NCBI RefSeq assembly: GCF_014636865.1
Contig: NZ_BMER01000004.1
Span: 62,001-126,000, forward strand
Reading direction: 5' to 3'
DNA: 64,000 nucleotides
Origin: Parapedobacter pyrenivorans
Lineage (GTDB): Bacteria; Bacteroidota; Bacteroidia; Sphingobacteriales; Sphingobacteriaceae
Below the pieces are notes generated by a model. It ran no database searches and was not told where the DNA came from. It saw only the letters and a program-made list of their open reading frames with translations. The position numbers were made by a program, and so were the translations under genes. This document shows positions 44,191 through 53,661 of this stretch, in pieces (the stretch's first letter is position 1; the number at the start of each line of letters is the position of its first letter).

Positions 44191-45756
44191 TCACTGTAAG
44201 AATCTCTTTTCTAATGTATTGAGTGTGAATATCGATTTTTCTAAAATATCTTCAAATACGTCCTTGTAATTACTATCAGATAAGCCAAAATATTCCATGG
44301 CCTTTTTACAATCTTTATTGGTTTCACTGAAACTATGTGCGATCAATCCAGATCGCAGACTTTGAAGATGCCTTAAAAACACAAACATGTCCGGAATAGT
44401 AATATCATGATACTCTAAGAACTTTTCAAGCTTTCCTATACCTTTGATGCCTTTAGGAATTTCAATACCTTTTGCTAATTCTTTCTCATTTAATCTATCT
44501 ATCGTTAATTTGACGACGGTTAGCGCTTGTTCACAGAAGGCCTTTATGTTGTTTGATGATATGCAATGAAGGGCCGTAAACAGATGCTCATCTTGTTTTG
44601 CGAGGGGTTTATATAGCTTCCATCCAAATTTCTGTTCCCATTTTTTGTTGAACTCTTCGTATTTATCTTTAAAGAACAAATCTATTGCATCTGGCTGTTC
44701 TGCCCAATTGCCATCGATCATCGTCCGGTAATACGTACGGCTTAACCCCATTCCAGCCTTTGGAGGAATGTTATACTGCTTCCAATGGAGTTGTTCCGTA
44801 TGTGGCAAAGATTTTAAATCTGATAAAAATACGGGTACGTACTCTCCGACGTTGTTATCACATTTTAATGTGAAGAATCTTGACTTAACACCGAATCCGT
44901 CTACTTGGTATTTGCCGGGGTCGTTATAATACTTATCAAGAACCTCTTTTTTAAAGAAAGTAGTTTTAAAGTCAATCCTTTCAGCGTCGCAACTCTCATA
45001 AATTAGATTGCCTTCTTCGTCATACCCTGTAATGAAAGATTCATATTTATATTCGGGGTCAAAATGAGTTTTCTTTATCGGATTAGGACCGATAAAGACC
45101 TTGCCCATGATCCAGCTCTGAAATTCTCCGGCAATGTTGCGAATAAGATGGCTATAAGTCGAATAGTCATTTTGAATCAGCTCTTCTTTAAAAGCGACTT
45201 GCCAATCTTTAGGTATCTCACTTGTAAGTCGCATATAATCAAAGCATACTACGAGATGCATATCCCGAATGGTAATGTATTCTTTTAAGTACCTAATTCT
45301 AACTCTAATTTGTTTGGGTTCGACCACTATTACTTCATCCAATTCTCCGTAGTCATCGACGTAATAGAATGTTCTATTTTGCTTGTTCTTGCCTCGCTCA
45401 TACAGTTTAAAATATAGCACAAATTCTTCTGAGATATCGATATAATGCTCATAGCCATCGTTATATGAAAAGTGTTTGTAAAACAGAAAGGGCTCAACGC
45501 CTTCTTCGTCATATGTTTTATAAGTATTGTCTCCATATACAGATGGTTTGCCTTCGCTACCTTTTCGAATAGACCAGGAATATTGTTCACCCTCTGCTTG
45601 GCGTTTACTTTCAGAAATCAGATAACAAAAAATACCTGCGGAATCTTTAAAGTCAATGGTGTCGCTTCCATAAATCTTTAACCAACCATCGCGGGAGACG
45701 AATCTTGATTCGATTTCAGCTATTTTATCTGTTAAAAGAAAGTAGTCCTTTTGCAT
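44191..45756 (-). CDS. unknown 521-residue protein of candidate defence operon
   Basis: No family recognised for the first 400 residues (many Tyr/Asp/Glu, strand-rich). The C-terminal about 130 residues are helical and contain SLRSGLIAHSFSETN, with R468 and H474 in an R-x5-H spacing like HEPN active sites. It lies 8 bases after the STAND gene and 30 before the ApeA-like gene. The role is inferred only from context. Confidence 0.7.
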   Translation of the reverse strand: MQKDYFLLTDKIAEIESRFVSRDGWLKIYGSDTIDFKDSAGIFCYLISESKRQAEGEQYSWSIRKGSEGKPSVYGDNTYKTYDEEGVEPFLFYKHFSYNDGYEHYIDISEEFVLYFKLYERGKNKQNRTFYYVDDYGELDEVIVVEPKQIRVRIRYLKEYITIRDMHLVVCFDYMRLTSEIPKDWQVAFKEELIQNDYSTYSHLIRNIAGEFQSWIMGKVFIGPNPIKKTHFDPEYKYESFITGYDEEGNLIYESCDAERIDFKTTFFKKEVLDKYYNDPGKYQVDGFGVKSRFFTLKCDNNVGEYVPVFLSDLKSLPHTEQLHWKQYNIPPKAGMGLSRTYYRTMIDGNWAEQPDAIDLFFKDKYEEFNKKWEQKFGWKLYKPLAKQDEHLFTALHCISSNNIKAFCEQALTVVKLTIDRLNEKELAKGIEIPKGIKGIGKLEKFLEYHDITIPDMFVFLRHLQSLRSGLIAHSFSETNKDCKKAMEYFGLSDSNYKDVFEDILEKSIFTLNTLEKRFLQ

Positions 45757-45764
45757 TTTATTTA

Positions 45765-48700
45765 TTAGTAGAAGTCAACGGGATTATTAATTGTTACGCT
45801 TGACGTCTGTCGATCGGCTTTCCCTTCTATTTCAAAAGAAGCTAGCTGTATAAATTTTTGGAAACTTTCAAAAAAGGGTTTTAGATCAACTTCTGAACAG
45901 TACGTATGTATAAGTTTGACGCAGTTGCCCGGAAAATAATAAAGACTTTGGAAGTATGTGCCATCACTTGATTTAGAAGTGATTGCGTTAATTAGAATCT
46001 CTTTGATTTCTAATCGAACAATTTTCTTTGGATAAGTTTTGTACAACTCTAATTCTGCCAGAACAGTATAGTCCGCATTTGGATATTTTGCAATTTCAGC
46101 AGGCTTAAGTCCCAGCTTTTTTATAAAGCTACGGTCTTCGTCGGCAAGAATACCTTGGTCGTATCTTTTTTTGCTACCTGTCCTTGTGCTTTTATCTGCT
46201 GTCGCGGTTACGTATTTTATTCCGGCATTTTCTAATCGTTGAATACCTGCCTTTTCTCTATCAGAAATACGTACATAATATCGTAAAAGGTCGAGCATTG
46301 ATTTTAAATCTTCAGCGCGATTGGATCGTATTACATTTTCTACGTCACGATACTCTACTTCGCTTCTACCATAGTCATACTGTCTAAGAGTGTCGTGCAA
46401 TTGACAGTTAAAAATTTGCTCAGGCAGCTTGTTAATAAATTTGGGTGATAACAGAAACCAATCAATTCTTAAACTGTCAATATTGAAATTGCTGTGAATA
46501 AATGGTAGGATTGTGACTTCCTTATTTTCGATATACTCCACCAATAGGTGTCGGTAACCTTTTTCGGATTGGTTCTGAATGGAAGTAATTAGGTTAATGG
46601 ATTGTTCTTCATTGATGAAATTTAGTCTTTCGAATATTGGAAGAGCGTTGAAAATGCTATGAAGGCTATAATCTTTCCTGTTATAATATTTACTCCAAAA
46701 GGAGCTAATTTGACTGATGTCTATTTTTTTGCTACGATGATTTACTAACCTGATGTAATTAAGAATCTTTTTATGGAAGTCGAAACTGCCTTGGGCTTTA
46801 TATTTGGATACAAATTCCTCAAAATCTAAATTTAAATAGTCATTATTTTTGTGAATGTAGCCCAATGCAAAGATATTGTCCTTCGCTTCATTCAATATCC
46901 AACTTGCTTGGTAAAGGCTATAACCTTTTTTCTGAAAAAGATTTTCAAGCCTATTAATCGCAGATATTTCGCTTTTATCGACATATTCCGTAATAATGTC
47001 TGTAAAATCTTGAAAATCGTTAATGTTTTTGTGAAGATAAAGGTTTATCAAGATGAACCTAAGACGTTCATAAGTATACTGGTCGAAATCAGTGTTTAAC
47101 AATTTTTTGATTTGCACCACAGATCCTGGTTTGCTTTGCCTGTCAAAAAATTCACGTTCGTTGTTGATATCATCTTCGAGCTTTTCTTTAAACTGGGAAG
47201 TATCATAATGTTGGTCACTATGTAGATTGTAAAGGATAGAATTGTCTCCACTTTTGATATAATACAACATTGCAAATAGGTAACCATTACTGGTTATATA
47301 TTCTTCGTCAAAACCTAAGAAGTCCAAATAAGTCAGATAGGTGAACAAGAAATCGTTTGATGTCGAAATGTGGTCTCTGTTGATTGTGTTAATGATCAAG
47401 GAAAAATCATAAATATTTCCAAGGGTTATTTCATCTTTACTGATATCTGAAAGATTGTCTCTTAGCTGGTTGTAAAACGCTCTTAAGCCTTCAATGTCAA
47501 TTGTTTTGGAGAGCAATTCTTCGAAATAATTGATATCAGTATATTTTTTGAAGATTTTTGTTTCGGCGTTTATCGGTAGGTTAAAGGAATTTAGTCGCGA
47601 TAAATACTTAATCTCGCCAGACATGATTGAGTTCGTAACCTTCGTATTTACCCTTTGCTTCGTTCTCGAAAAATTCGTAGTCCTCCTTCTTAAATATGTG
47701 TTGAAGCTGTCATGGAACAATGTGATTCTATTCAGCCTAATTTCGAATAGGTAAGGGTGTTCATTAACAAATTCTATAATATAGGAGCCAAGTTCTTCTC
47801 CCATCAGTAGTGAAATCTCTGATTTGAAAAAATAGGAGTAAGAACATAAAAACAACGATAACGAGGTAAGCCCTTTTTCATTTTTCAGCACTGTACCATA
47901 GTACTCGTCTATACTTTGTAAGCTGTTAATGATGGGAAGTTCTTTGGTTTTTTTAAAGTGTTCAGCAATATATCTTACAAGTATTGGGTAGCCATTGGTA
48001 ATCCTGTATATTTTTTCGACGATTTGATGCTCTTGTATTTGAAAAAGAGAGTTTAATACCTTCTTTGTTTGGCCCTTATTCCAGTTTTTTAGAACAATCT
48101 TCCTCCATTTAATTTCAAAAAGCAGCGGTCTGGATAGTACAATTATCTTGTTGTATATTTTGGCTTTATCTATAAATTGAATGAAATTTTCCAATTCCCC
48201 GCTGTTGTAATTTTCTACATGATCAAGGCCGTCAATGATAATTGTGTTTTTACTTTTTCTTAATTTCTCTAATATTCGAGTCTCATCGTAATGCTTCTGA
48301 TCGTGAAACAAAAGCTTTGAAATATTAAAAAGAAACTGACCATACTTTAACCGAGTTAGATAATCTTTGTCTTGACTACCTATCCAAAATCGGTATACAA
48401 GCGGTGATTGGGTTTTATTCTTTAATTCTTCGACCAAATGGCTTTTCCCAACTCCTGGCTTGCCTTCTATAAATATAATATTTTCTTTAAGCAAAATGCC
48501 TCGTCCAACGATTACAGTCTTCTCTGTGAGTTTGGTGTTAAATACGGGAATAGATGGAAGGTCAATCAAATCAATCGTCCATTTTCGTTTGTCGAGTATT
48601 TCATTAAAATACTGTTTTATTATTCTTTCTCGGTTCTCATTAGCTTTGTATAACTTATCTGTAATGCCGTCAATTTTCATTCGATCAATACTCACAATAA

Positions 48701-49046
48701 ACAGATTATCTGTTTGTAAAGCGTTTATTCCAAAAATTTTACAGTTTGTTTCTATATCTATTTCCTTAAAAAATAAAATATTGATATGGCTTGAAAGTTG
48801 ATGCGTGTTGTTTTTGATTTTAACTTGGTTGTTCGATATTTCAATGTCAGATAATTTTACTCCAGCAAAGTCTTTTATCTGTACAAAATAGTGTTCGCTG
48901 TCTGTAGTTAGGTGAATATCATCAAAGTTGTGATTAACATCTGCTTCTATGGATATATGCTTAATTTTTCGTTCCACATCCATTTTGGACAGAAACAATA
49001 AAGTAACCTGCTGCTGATAAGTATATCCACTGAAAGCGTTTCTCAT
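45765..49046 (-). CDS. nuclease-STAND NTPase (Avs-like defence protein)
   Basis: A 1093-residue protein. Residues 1-60 hold a PD-(D/E)XK-like nuclease start: SGYTYQQQV, D42-D43 in NFDDIHL, and Q56-I57-K58, as in Cap4/Mrr-like effectors. P-loop EGKPGVGKS (194-202), Walker B TIIIDGLDHVE with D272, then a winged-helix region and about 650 helical residues that may sense a phage ligand. Avs proteins have this effector-STAND-sensor order. First gene of a three-gene operon; strongly AT-rich relative to flanks. Confidence 0.75.
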   Translation of the reverse strand: MRNAFSGYTYQQQVTLLFLSKMDVERKIKHISIEADVNHNFDDIHLTTDSEHYFVQIKDFAGVKLSDIEISNNQVKIKNNTHQLSSHINILFFKEIDIETNCKIFGINALQTDNLFIVSIDRMKIDGITDKLYKANENRERIIKQYFNEILDKRKWTIDLIDLPSIPVFNTKLTEKTVIVGRGILLKENIIFIEGKPGVGKSHLVEELKNKTQSPLVYRFWIGSQDKDYLTRLKYGQFLFNISKLLFHDQKHYDETRILEKLRKSKNTIIIDGLDHVENYNSGELENFIQFIDKAKIYNKIIVLSRPLLFEIKWRKIVLKNWNKGQTKKVLNSLFQIQEHQIVEKIYRITNGYPILVRYIAEHFKKTKELPIINSLQSIDEYYGTVLKNEKGLTSLSLFLCSYSYFFKSEISLLMGEELGSYIIEFVNEHPYLFEIRLNRITLFHDSFNTYLRRRTTNFSRTKQRVNTKVTNSIMSGEIKYLSRLNSFNLPINAETKIFKKYTDINYFEELLSKTIDIEGLRAFYNQLRDNLSDISKDEITLGNIYDFSLIINTINRDHISTSNDFLFTYLTYLDFLGFDEEYITSNGYLFAMLYYIKSGDNSILYNLHSDQHYDTSQFKEKLEDDINNEREFFDRQSKPGSVVQIKKLLNTDFDQYTYERLRFILINLYLHKNINDFQDFTDIITEYVDKSEISAINRLENLFQKKGYSLYQASWILNEAKDNIFALGYIHKNNDYLNLDFEEFVSKYKAQGSFDFHKKILNYIRLVNHRSKKIDISQISSFWSKYYNRKDYSLHSIFNALPIFERLNFINEEQSINLITSIQNQSEKGYRHLLVEYIENKEVTILPFIHSNFNIDSLRIDWFLLSPKFINKLPEQIFNCQLHDTLRQYDYGRSEVEYRDVENVIRSNRAEDLKSMLDLLRYYVRISDREKAGIQRLENAGIKYVTATADKSTRTGSKKRYDQGILADEDRSFIKKLGLKPAEIAKYPNADYTVLAELELYKTYPKKIVRLEIKEILINAITSKSSDGTYFQSLYYFPGNCVKLIHTYCSEVDLKPFFESFQKFIQLASFEIEGKADRQTSSVTINNPVDFY

Positions 49047-49178
49047 GATTCCAATAATTAACCTTTACATGCCTTATTTGGGTGTTCTTAGTTTTTTACA
49101 GAGCGCATTTCTGCAACGAGGTCTTTGAATTTCAGGTAATAGCTGTGATTTATATGCTTACTGCGTTTATTTATATAT

Positions 49179-49988
49179 TTATGACCGTAATTGGATTTCC
49201 GATACGGAAAAACTGTTTATTAATTTAGCATCGCGTAATATTTTTTTAATATTTTCTTTTTTCCATTTTTCCATACGGGGATGACAAACAACTTTCATCT
49301 CAAGTGAGGATAAATCTATCTGTTTAGATAGGATCATGGCTGTCTCCTTGTTTTCTAACAATACGGATTTATTTATCTTGATAACATATCTTACCTCTTT
49401 TTCATGTGCGTAACTTTTGTCTTTCCTAAGACCGACCTTCTTTACTTTATTGAGAGATTCTTGTGAAAATTTGTCTTCATCTAGAAAATCTTGATAGTCT
49501 ACTTTTCCACAGTAGAAATTATGAATGGGTATTTTTGTGTCTGGATCAGGAACAAGAGATTCATTTAAGTTCTTGAAAGGGATTTTTATAGCGACACCAT
49601 CTTGATTTGAATATAGGTTCCACATAGCCATTGATTCCCGTACTTCATGAAACCAACACAATACATAATGAGTAGATTGTAATTCTATGATTTTTTGTGT
49701 TCTCCCGCTTAAATTTGTTTGTGTACCATCTTTGTTTTTGTTAAAGGCGGAAAGGAGGTTTTCTGTAATATTGAAATCTCCTTCCTTATATTGACTAGAG
49801 AGCTTAACGATTTTGCGAATAATTTCGGTAGTGATTCCCTCAAAGGGGTCTTCAAATGAAGTCATTCTGTTGAATACGAATCTTTTAAAATTGATTAGAT
49901 AAATGAATTTGTGGATATCGATATATCTCCACAGATAATCGTTGTCTTTTGGAAGATGTTTATTTGATATAATCTTCAACTTCTTCAT
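49179..49988 (-). CDS. DUF2971 family protein
   Basis: A 269-residue protein: YLWRYIDIHKFIYLINFKR, RMTSFEDPFEG and CWFHEVRESMAMWNLYS match DUF2971. LRKDKSYAHEKEVRYVIKI is the C-terminal landmark. It is common in defence islands, function unknown. It begins 36 bases after the HEPN-like gene and probably ends that operon; 130 bases separate it from the STAND gene. Confidence 0.78.
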   Translation of the reverse strand: MKKLKIISNKHLPKDNDYLWRYIDIHKFIYLINFKRFVFNRMTSFEDPFEGITTEIIRKIVKLSSQYKEGDFNITENLLSAFNKNKDGTQTNLSGRTQKIIELQSTHYVLCWFHEVRESMAMWNLYSNQDGVAIKIPFKNLNESLVPDPDTKIPIHNFYCGKVDYQDFLDEDKFSQESLNKVKKVGLRKDKSYAHEKEVRYVIKINKSVLLENKETAMILSKQIDLSSLEMKVVCHPRMEKWKKENIKKILRDAKLINSFSVSEIQLRS

Positions 49989-50024
49989 TTGGGATATAGG
50001 TTGAGATTAAAATACCATTATTGT

Positions 50025-50969
50025 TCAAAACGATTGATCATAAAACTCGCCCATATCGCCAAACTTGAGGACGTAAGAGTAATCAAGATATTTATACATT
50101 TTTTTGCTTTCAGGAATTAGACCTACTGCAACTACATTGGGGTGTGCGCAAAAGGATGAGGCTAAATGGACAAATATTTGTTCGAAAATACTTAGATAAT
50201 TTGGCGTTAATATTTTCAGAAATTCATAAATACTTATCCTTTCAAGTTTGGCCTTTTTATGCTTTAGTTCGATAGTCGGCGTAAGTATATCATTATTAGG
50301 TTTTTGACTAAAGTTAGAAACCGTTACTGTTGATAACCTGTGGTCTAAACCATTTCTTAATTCTCTTATAATAGTTGTGAAGTACGTTATTCTATCCATA
50401 GCTTTATAGAATTGACTGTTTTGTCCATATTTATTTTTAACTATCTCAACAAAAGTTGGAAAATGGGATTGTTTTGTGATTTTTTCACCCGCATAGAATA
50501 TAGAGAGAATTGATATCAAAATTTGTTCAAGATGATCACAACGCTGAACTATAGCTTTACATCGAGGTTCCAGATGCAGAATACTAGGTAGCCTGAAATC
50601 TTCATTATTTTTCCTTCGCAATTCATAGTCGTCGATTTCCTTTTTCTCCATAACATTGTATCTTTGGATATCATCTTCTAAGACAAATATTTCCGATAAA
50701 ATTTCATTAACAAGCGGTATAATTCTTTCGATTTCAGTGACCTTGATGTATTCTTTTTTAAACAATACCAAAGCTGTTAAAAAGATACGGCCGACAACTT
50801 CTGAATTAATTCCCTCGTTTACTATTAGTTTCTGGCTAGGAGAATTACTCGAAAATCCCGTGACTTCATAAATTGCCCGCTCTTTAAGAACAACAACCTT
50901 ATCACCAAAGAATTTCATTACTTGTATACCCCCTTCACTAGGATTACCGATATCTATTTTTCCACTCAT
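50025..50969 (-). CDS. HEPN-like protein
   Basis: A 314-residue protein. The C-terminal helical half contains IIRELRNGLDHRLSTV with R205-N206 and H210, a typical HEPN R-x4-H ribonuclease motif. The first 90 residues are unassigned. It overlaps the next upstream gene by 4 bases, so the two products are likely partners. Confidence 0.6.
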   Translation of the reverse strand: MSGKIDIGNPSEGGIQVMKFFGDKVVVLKERAIYEVTGFSSNSPSQKLIVNEGINSEVVGRIFLTALVLFKKEYIKVTEIERIIPLVNEILSEIFVLEDDIQRYNVMEKKEIDDYELRRKNNEDFRLPSILHLEPRCKAIVQRCDHLEQILISILSIFYAGEKITKQSHFPTFVEIVKNKYGQNSQFYKAMDRITYFTTIIRELRNGLDHRLSTVTVSNFSQKPNNDILTPTIELKHKKAKLERISIYEFLKILTPNYLSIFEQIFVHLASSFCAHPNVVAVGLIPESKKMYKYLDYSYVLKFGDMGEFYDQSF

Positions 50970-51811
50970 ACGCTTGCTTCATTTTTCTCGATTAACCTCA
51001 ACAATGCATGGATAGTAGCAAGATAATGATAAAACATCCAGCTCAACCATATCGCTTTGTCATAGCCTGTTTTTTGTATTTCATTATGATGTCTAATTCC
51101 GAAGTTGTTGGCGATGTTGAATAGTTCGTTTTCATCTTTCTTGTCTAAATATATTTTAGCCTTTGGACGCAAATACTCCAGTACATCGACAAGTTCTCTG
51201 ACGGCCTCATGCCTTTCAGATATACTGGATTTATACCGTCTAAACTTCAATATTGATTTTTCGATCCGTGATGAAACGTTTTGTTCTTCTTTTGTCGGGA
51301 TGCCAGCAGTCAATATGCTGTGTAGCCCTTGGTCTCCAAGACTAAGAATTTCCCCGTTCACTGATAGCTCGTAAGGTTCCATGTAATCTTTTAGAATCAG
51401 GTTCAATAATTCCCTAAAATGTTTCTGTCCTGCTTCATCATCGAAGGTATGATAATGATAGCCGCAATCGTTCCATGAATGATAATCTCCCTCAATGCCT
51501 TTAGAGCAGTGATCGTGAAGAAATTCTATGACGTCAAATAAATCATCTTCGGAGTAATTGTCTATTTTTTGGTAGACAGGATATAAGTTTTCTTTTCGAA
51601 TATTTATGAATATTATAGAGTCGATGTCTCTACCTAATTCTCCTATACACTCCCCATCAACACAGTAATAGCCAAAATACTTCTGGAAATAGCCTTCTTC
51701 AGTCATCTTGTTGTATACCGCCATAAATAAGCGTTTTAGAACTGGTAAATTAATTTCCTGGCCGGAGACCATTTTCCCAGTTCTAATAGAATAGTATTCC
51801 CTCTTTTTCAT
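50966..51811 (-). CDS. hypothetical protein with Abi-like C-terminus
   Basis: A 281-residue protein. The C-terminal part (FNIANNFGIRHHNEIQKTG, then IWLSWMFYHYLATIHALLR) resembles the helical end of several abortive-infection proteins. The first half has an acidic, aromatic-rich stretch (DYHSWNDCGYHYHTFDDE). It overlaps both neighbours by 4 bases, giving a tight operon. Function inferred from context only. Confidence 0.6.
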   Translation of the reverse strand: MKKREYYSIRTGKMVSGQEINLPVLKRLFMAVYNKMTEEGYFQKYFGYYCVDGECIGELGRDIDSIIFINIRKENLYPVYQKIDNYSEDDLFDVIEFLHDHCSKGIEGDYHSWNDCGYHYHTFDDEAGQKHFRELLNLILKDYMEPYELSVNGEILSLGDQGLHSILTAGIPTKEEQNVSSRIEKSILKFRRYKSSISERHEAVRELVDVLEYLRPKAKIYLDKKDENELFNIANNFGIRHHNEIQKTGYDKAIWLSWMFYHYLATIHALLRLIEKNEASV

Positions 51812-52551
51812 AAATCGCTTATTGCGCTGTCGTCACCTGGTCTCCTACTAGCAGTTAAATAAACCCTCCTCCCAAACTCATTCGTCTTACTCTTATCCAG
51901 CAATGGCACCCCACTTTTCCTATTCGTATAATGATTGATTACGCGAATCATATTTCTGGGATGAAAATTGTCACCGAAATGTTTGCGGCATCGCCGCAGT
52001 ATATCCAAGGCGGTTTTAGTCTCATCGAAGAAGCCTTCCGAAAGCAGCGCATCAATGAAACTTTGTACTTCATCAAATGGCACAACATTCAACGGTGTCG
52101 GAAGCTCGACCAATTTCTTTTCCTCAATAACCGTTGTGAATGGTTCGTATACGTCTCTATTCTTTTCGTTTCGCGGATCGATAAATTCATCCCATCTGGT
52201 TGGAGTTTTTCTCTTGGTTATTTCCCAAACCCAAAGCCGAACTTCATTTCGATATTTAGTCACCTTAAGGTGATAGGTATCTTCTTCAACTACCGGTGGC
52301 GAGAAGGTGGATAGAGGCTCATTGAATATCAGCTCAAGATAGTTCGTGTCGATGATGTTAAAATGGGTGTTCTCAAATGGATCTTCCGCATCGCGGAAGA
52401 AAAAGTCGTGCTTACCCAACAAGAAAGAGCATTCGTACGCGGAGTATCCCCATTTTTCACGAAAAGCTTTTGTACGGTAAATTTTTTCAAAGGCGAGGCC
52501 ATTGAAAATTTGTTTTTTGGTGTTTTTCTTGAAAGGCTTAGGCTTATCCAT
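51808..52551 (-). CDS. hypothetical protein linked to XRE regulator
   Basis: A 247-residue cytosolic protein, aromatic-rich in the middle (YECSFLLGKHDFFFRDAED), with a helical end (FIDALLSEGFFDETKTALDI, MIRVINHYTNRKSGVPLLDK) that may bind DNA. It lies 42 bases after the XRE gene and overlaps the next gene by 4. The pair looks like a repeated regulatory unit of Sphingobacteria; family not recognised. Confidence 0.65.
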   Translation of the reverse strand: MDKPKPFKKNTKKQIFNGLAFEKIYRTKAFREKWGYSAYECSFLLGKHDFFFRDAEDPFENTHFNIIDTNYLELIFNEPLSTFSPPVVEEDTYHLKVTKYRNEVRLWVWEITKRKTPTRWDEFIDPRNEKNRDVYEPFTTVIEEKKLVELPTPLNVVPFDEVQSFIDALLSEGFFDETKTALDILRRCRKHFGDNFHPRNMIRVINHYTNRKSGVPLLDKSKTNEFGRRVYLTASRRPGDDSAISDL

Positions 52552-52593
52552 GCCAATTCTTTGTTCTGGTCACGGAGGCAATTTAATAAAAAT

Positions 52594-53133
52594 CTATGGC
52601 CTTTTAAACAACGCTTCTTCTTCGCTCTTGCGGATTAATTTGCCTTCGTCCACCGCTACCTTCACGATTGCTGTGAAATCATTATTGGTCCAAACTTTAT
52701 CAGCTTGCTTCCCACAGAATGCAGCAATCTCAGAAACGGTATGCCAATCTTTGAAGAACTTTTCTTTCTTCTCTACTAAAAGGAGATGAAGCATTCCTGT
52801 TTGTTTAAGTTCTTTGGGTATATCAATTACCTTTTTAGGAACCAATATTTCATCCATTGCGTTAGCTGGATAGAAATCTTCCAATGTGTACATATGATCT
52901 AATCCCAAAATCCTCGCCCGTTTAGAAAACGCACGTGCCAGTTTATTTAGATTTTCATCGGTGAATCCATTCTTTCTAAAACTGCTTTCAATACTTCCTA
53001 AAAGGTTGTTGTCAGAGTCAGGATACAAAATCCTAGATACATCCCTTTGAGTAAAACCCAATTCCATTCTTATTTGCCGTATTCTGTTGATTATATAAAG
53101 TACTATAGCAGGTACTAGGACTGGCTCTTTCAT
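52594..53133 (-). CDS. XRE-type transcriptional regulator
   Basis: A 179-residue protein. HTH at about 15-60 (IRQIRMELGFTQRDVSRIL, then NNLLGSIESSFRKNGFTD); a second helical part with FKDWHTVSEIAAFCGKQADK. First gene of the leftward defence-like operon (52594 down to 49179) and probably its regulator. Confidence 0.75.
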   Translation of the reverse strand: MKEPVLVPAIVLYIINRIRQIRMELGFTQRDVSRILYPDSDNNLLGSIESSFRKNGFTDENLNKLARAFSKRARILGLDHMYTLEDFYPANAMDEILVPKKVIDIPKELKQTGMLHLLLVEKKEKFFKDWHTVSEIAAFCGKQADKVWTNNDFTAIVKVAVDEGKLIRKSEEEALFKRP

Positions 53134-53661
53134 TTAGCCAAATTCCCTGTTGCCTTGTTAATAGTTTGAATGCAAAAATGTTTTTATTATTTTAAATAAT
53201 TTTGTATCATTGCATTGTGGTTGGTAAATAATTCCAATCCGACGAGTGTTAACAAAGAGTCTCGACTACAAACTCTGACAATTAATCACAGACGAGGCGA
53301 TAGGTTAATGCCCATAGTTGCTTTTTGCGTACTTTTGTACGACTATAGCGCTGTGGGCTCTATCGTAAATCCGTTTTGTGAGGGGTCAGAGCCTTGTAGT
53401 GCGGTTGATAGGGCCTGCTATAGTTTCCGTGCTCTACATATCGGAGAGACTCGTTTTCAAACTAACCATTATGAAAGCGAGTTTTTTATTTTTACGACCT
53501 GTTAGTTTTCCATCTCAAATAAGAGAGGAGAGAACGGTATCATCCAAACCGTGGAGAGTTTCCACGAAAAATCTTTATAAAAACATCATCAGCAAACCCG
53601 TTTGATTCGGTGTAAGAAACCTGAATTAACCATTTTTCTTACACCTAAAATCAAATATTAG
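53134..53661. other. intergenic region without supported gene
   Basis: The 528 bases between the leftward defence operon and the TlpA locus hold no convincing gene. A perfect -7 match, TAATTTTG (53197-53204), faces right but has no TTTG at 20 bases. Small open frames are of odd composition. This is the border between AT-rich island DNA and GC-richer core-like DNA. Confidence 0.5.

Noticed and set aside
53197-53204. Promoter from the perfect TAATTTTG
   Set aside because: No TTTG at the required distance and no gene directly downstream; the sequence is simply AT-rich.
53215-53505. 96-residue ORF before the TlpA locus
   Set aside because: Odd composition, no start context, no recognisable pattern.
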